A stretch of DNA of 45,000 bases. It comes from Prorocentrum cordatum. Its lineage: Eukaryota > Sar > Dinophyceae > Prorocentrales > Prorocentraceae. Made by a program: the position numbers and the translations under genes. Below are positions 42,521-45,000 of this stretch, piece after piece (within the stretch, counting starts at the first letter, position 1; every line of letters starts with the position of its first letter). Below the pieces are notes generated by a model. That model was given only the letters and a program-made list of their open reading frames with translations. It was not told the DNA's origin and made no database searches. The stretch spans positions 12,501 through 57,500 of the forward strand of contig CAUYUJ010001742.1 of NCBI GenBank assembly GCA_963575745.1, written 5' to 3'.

Positions 42521-43017
42521 AATGAATGCTGTGGCAGCTTCCGCTCCAGAGCACCCCTCGCGAGGCTCAGGATGCCCCGGGGCGCTCCAAAGAGAGTTGG
42601 GGACGCCTTGGCCAGGATCGCCTCTTCCGCGGCAGGTGGTCGCGCGTGTCCACCGTCTGCGGGGCCGATCTCCCTGGATTTGGGGAGGCGGTGGATAAGG
42701 ATATGCTCGGACCCTCCTGCACAGTCGACCCGCATAGCAAGGATGGGCAACCTTCCTAAGGGTACCCTTGCATCCTTGCCTCCTCGGTCCATCCTTTGCC
42801 GTTTTCGTTGGCCGCGCCCCGCCCGCAAAGGGTCAGCATGGCCTTCCAAGGCCCTCGCATCCTTATCGTGCATCCCGATGATACGGGTTGACTGTAGTCG
42901 GAAAAGAACGTCCGTCTCCCCAGCCTCCCCCGGGGTCTCGGCACATCGGTCGGTTCCCCAGGCGGTGGGTCTGAGTAGATCCCCGCAGCGTTCCTGTGGC
43001 GGCGCCCGGACATCAGG
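42521..43017 (+). other. Intron of gene B, no gene seen
   Basis: GC-rich. Shares AAGGATGGGCAACCTTCCTAAGGGTACCC with 8294-8321 (AAGGTTGGGCAACCTTCCCA, AGGGTACCC) and the words that follow (CATCCTT/GCCTTG, GGCCCATCCTT), so 42735-42890 and 8290-8450 are copies of another dispersed repeat. Confidence 0.45.
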
Positions 43018-43241
43018 CCCAAGCACGTGAACCACATATCGCTGGCGTCTGGGCGGAGTGACGCGGCCGACCGGGAGAGGATCCGGCGCATCTACGAGCC
43101 GTCGGGCACAGGCCCCGAGGCCGAGCAGTTGCGGGAAGCGTACAGCTACCCGTCCTTCGACCTCGTGCTGTCCAGGCTGCTCAAGAGCTCCACGTACGAT
43201 CCCTCCGACCTTCAGCCGCACAAGTTCGAGGAGTGCTCCAG
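43018..43241 (+). CDS. Gene B exon: second 2H catalytic motif
   Basis: The acceptor GGCGCCCGGACATCAG ends at 43017. Entered in phase 2 it completes the Gly codon from 42077 and reads PKHVNHISLASGRSDAADRE. HISL fits the second HxS/T motif of 2H phosphoesterases and lies about 90 residues after the first, as expected. The C-terminal part (RIRRIYEPSGTG, EQLREAYSYPSFDLVLSRLL) is helical. The end is uncertain: the frame stays open beyond 43241, where a GA-type donor (AG/GATTCG) is possible; GC bias drops after that point. No stop codon has been assigned. Confidence 0.65.
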
Positions 43242-43684
43242 GATTCGGGGGGGCGTCAATCGGGCGTTGCTAGAAGTGCCCCCGGCCCAGGGCGCCCCCA
43301 GAATTTCCAGGGGGCCCAAAAACGGCCTGCAGAGCACCCCTCACGAGGCCCACGGGGCCCCAGGGGCTCCAAAATGGAGCGAAAAGCTGGGGGCAGCCTG
43401 GGCCAGGGCACCTCCAGCAGCCCCCGAGGCAACCACCTCACCCATCCTGGCCGCGCCTCTGCTGGGCCCGGGAGCGGTGCCTGCGCTCCCCCCCTTGCTT
43501 GGCCAGAGAGCCACGTACACCCATCCCGAGCCCCCGGGGTCGGCCTGGGCAAGGATCGGTGGCGTGGTCCGTGGAATTCCGCCGGTCAGGATGCCCGTGC
43601 TGAAGCTCAAGTGAGGGGTGGAGGTCCGGCAGCGTGGTCGGCGCGATTGCCGCGGCGGCGTGCGCCGCTGCTCGAAGAAGAGAA
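43242..43684 (+). other. No gene confidently assigned
   Basis: GC-rich with an open frame to 43614 whose composition (Pro/Ala/Gly) suggests noncoding sequence. It could hide the end of gene B. Confidence 0.3.
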
Positions 43685-43875
43685 AACGCTTGAAACATGA
43701 ATCTGCGCGGCGCTCCGCGCGGATTTCTTGGCTCCGCGCCGGGGCCCCCCCAGGCGGCGCCTCCGGCGCCGCCTCTGTCGCGCTCCGCGCTCCAGGGAGG
43801 GGGCCCAGCGCAGATCCAAGAAATCCGCGCGGAGCGCCAACAGTTTATGCTCGCGGCGTTTTTTCTTCTTTAACG
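43685..43875. mobile_element. Rep-F copy 6, fold-back
   Basis: TCTGCGCGGCGCTCCGCGCG...TTGGCTCCGCGCCGGGGCCC on the left mirrors GGGCCCAGCGCAGATCCAAG on the right; the tail GCGCCAACAGTTTATGCTCG and a T-run match copy 4. Confidence 0.65.
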
Positions 43876-44118
43876 ATTGCCGGGGAGGCATGCACCGCCG
43901 CTGCAGGCAGACAGCGCCCGACACATCTGGACTCTCGGGAGTCTCTGGCTTGCTGTCGAGTCCGTCCCCGTTGTCGGGCGACGAGACCTGCGGTAGGTTC
44001 GCGTCGTGTCGACCGGCGGCGACCCCAGCGCGGGCCTTCGGCATCGACCGCCGCCAGCGACCCAGAACCGGTCGATGTTGAACGACTTGACGTTTGGGAA
44101 ACGGCCGATCGTTCAAGG

Positions 44119-44407
44119 TTGAGTCGGGCTTGTCCCTCTGCAGGAGGCACAGTAGAAAGAGTAGTCGGGCATCGATTGTTCGACCGCGTTCTACTATTTC
44201 GAATACGTGTTGACTGTTCGTTACCTGGCATCGCTTGGACGTGTGCATTTTCTTCTCGGCGAGAACCATCGAGGACCATCCTCGACCAACGAGCAGAAAA
44301 GAAAACGCGCACGAGACCGAGAAATGCACGGGAGATGGACGTCCGAGCGACGGCGAGGTCTTATCGTTCGTCCACAGTCCGCCGGTAGGAGGGCATGCCC
44401 GACCCGA
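44119..44407 (+). mobile_element. Rep-A copy 8, interrupted by rep-B
   Basis: Left end TTGAGTCGGGCTTGTCCC, right end GGGCATGCCCGACCCGA. At 289 bp it is about 130 bp longer than other copies because rep-B is nested at 44227-44354. No clear TSD. Positions 43876-44118 hold no gene that I can support. Confidence 0.75.
44227..44354 (+). mobile_element. Rep-B copy nested in rep-A
   Basis: Left end GGCATCGCTTGGACGTGTGC, right end GATGGACGTCCGAGCGACGG; contains ACCATCGAGGACCATCCT and ACGCGCACGAGACCGAG. Confidence 0.7.
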
Positions 44408-44584
44408 GTCGAGGCTGAGCGGCCCCCGCGGCGTCGGGATGCAGCGCGCCGAGGTCGGCGCGGCCCGAGCCCGCGGCGTGTGCGCGAGGCCACGCCGCCC
44501 CTGGCCGGGTCGAGCTCTCGGGCCCGGGATCGGTCTGCGGGCCTCCACGGCCAAGGCCGGGGGGCGTGCGCGCTGCTCCTCCAA
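44408..44584 (+). other. GC-rich open stretch, possible exon cut by rep-R
   Basis: One plus-strand frame ends GRGACALLLQ at the rep-R insertion (44584). If rep-R and one TSD are removed the frame continues AVAKSVLARLY. A helix-like peptide results, but the splice sites are unknown. Confidence 0.25.
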
Positions 44585-44790
44585 TCGGGGGAGCGTAAGA
44601 CCCGGGTTTGCCAGGACTCGGGTTCGCCATCGTGTTTTGACGACCGCGCCTCGGATTTTGACGAGGAGGAGTTTCGTGGGATGACTGCAGCGGGAGGCCT
44701 CGTCAAAATGCAGGCTCGGCCTCGCCATTTTTTTGACGACCTCGTCGGGGATTTCCGAGTCCCCTGTACCCAGGTCTTACGTCCCCCTGA
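44585..44790 (+). mobile_element. Rep-R copy 2, exact 5-bp TSD
   Basis: 206 bp; left end TCGGGGGAGCGTAAGACCCG, right end GGTCTTACGTCCCCCTGA. Exact TSD TCCAA (44580-44584 and 44791-44795). As in copy 1 the left TIR contains a GTAAGA donor-like word. Confidence 0.87.
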
Positions 44791-44832
44791 TCCAAGCAGT
44801 GGCGAAGAGCGTCCTGGCTCGCCTATATGCTT

Positions 44833-44959
44833 GGCATCGCTCGGACGTGTGCATGTCTTCCTCCGGCGGGGACCATCGAGGAGCATCCTTGGTCATTTGG
44901 CGAAAAAACCACGCACGGAACCGAAAAAAACACAGGAAATGGACGTCCGAGCGATGGCC
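44833..44959 (+). mobile_element. Rep-B, most complete copy
   Basis: Left end GGCATCGCTCGGACGTGTGC, right end ATGGACGTCCGAGCGATGGCC; the inversion continues outward (GCCTATATGC and GATATAGCC), so the true TIR may be about 27 bp (44821-44969). The interior includes CGAAAAAACCACGCACGGAA. Confidence 0.7.
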
Positions 44960-45000
44960 AGATATAGCCCTGCCAAACAGTGTCCTGAGAGCCTCTTTGT

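Noticed and set aside
43242-43614. Treating the open frame after 43241 as the gene B C-terminus
   Set aside because: Composition is Pro/Ala/Gly-rich, without the pattern of the preceding exon, and overlapping frames are open as well.

Overview
This window looks like nuclear DNA of a core dinoflagellate. The clearest sign is on the minus strand at 23718-23738: an almost perfect dinoflagellate spliced leader (DinoSL), followed exactly 22 nt later by a decayed second copy. Other signs agree: GC-rich sequence, short codon-biased exon fragments with AG acceptors and GT (once apparently GC) donors, huge repeat-filled introns, long CTC/GAG and TG microsatellites, and a LINE whose RT half resembles dinoflagellate LINEs. 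I see no rRNA, tRNA, CRISPR array or bacterial-style operon.

Layout. 1-5.9 kb: degenerate 'CTTGG' arrays, purine tracts, small inverted-repeat elements and a 0.5 kb CTC/CAT block. 6.2-18.4 kb: scattered plus-strand exons of one unrecognised host gene (gene A; best at 9774-9987, 11928-11994, 12288-12464 and 18168-18397), with many short elements in its introns. 18.6-19.5 kb: a TG-rich satellite. 20.3-23.74 kb: a decayed minus-strand LINE (LINE-2) that starts at the tandem DinoSL and carries two nested elements. 24-26 kb: microsatellites, nested elements and one exon candidate. 26.2-36.8 kb: a large minus-strand LINE (LINE-1) with two long open frames. 37.9-43.2 kb: plus-strand exons of a 2H phosphoesterase-like gene (gene B), with a 1.7 kb satellite block at 39.1-40.8 kb. 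43.2-45 kb: more nested elements.

At least fifteen families of short dispersed repeats (named rep-A to rep-S here) can be read by eye. Three carry strong insertion evidence. Rep-A (8 copies, about 158 bp) has terminal inverted repeats (TIRs) and 8-bp target-site duplications (TSDs), as in hAT-type elements. Rep-D and rep-R start TCGGG, end CCCGA or nearly so, and have exact 5-bp TSDs. Almost every oriented copy lies in the same direction as the host exons, while both LINEs are antisense.

Most interesting points: (i) LINE-1 ORF2 has the order RNase H - AP-endonuclease - RT - two C2H2 fingers, with RNase H at the opposite end from described LINEs; (ii) a rep-D element splits the gene B catalytic-domain exon so that exact removal restores the frame, although no canonical splice site would remove it exactly; (iii) DinoSL copies or DinoSL-like cores lie at the start of LINE-2 and just before the first ATG of LINE-1 ORF2; (iv) the strand polarity of the repeats. 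Repeat boundaries without a TSD are approximate. All gene structures are read by eye, without transcript support.
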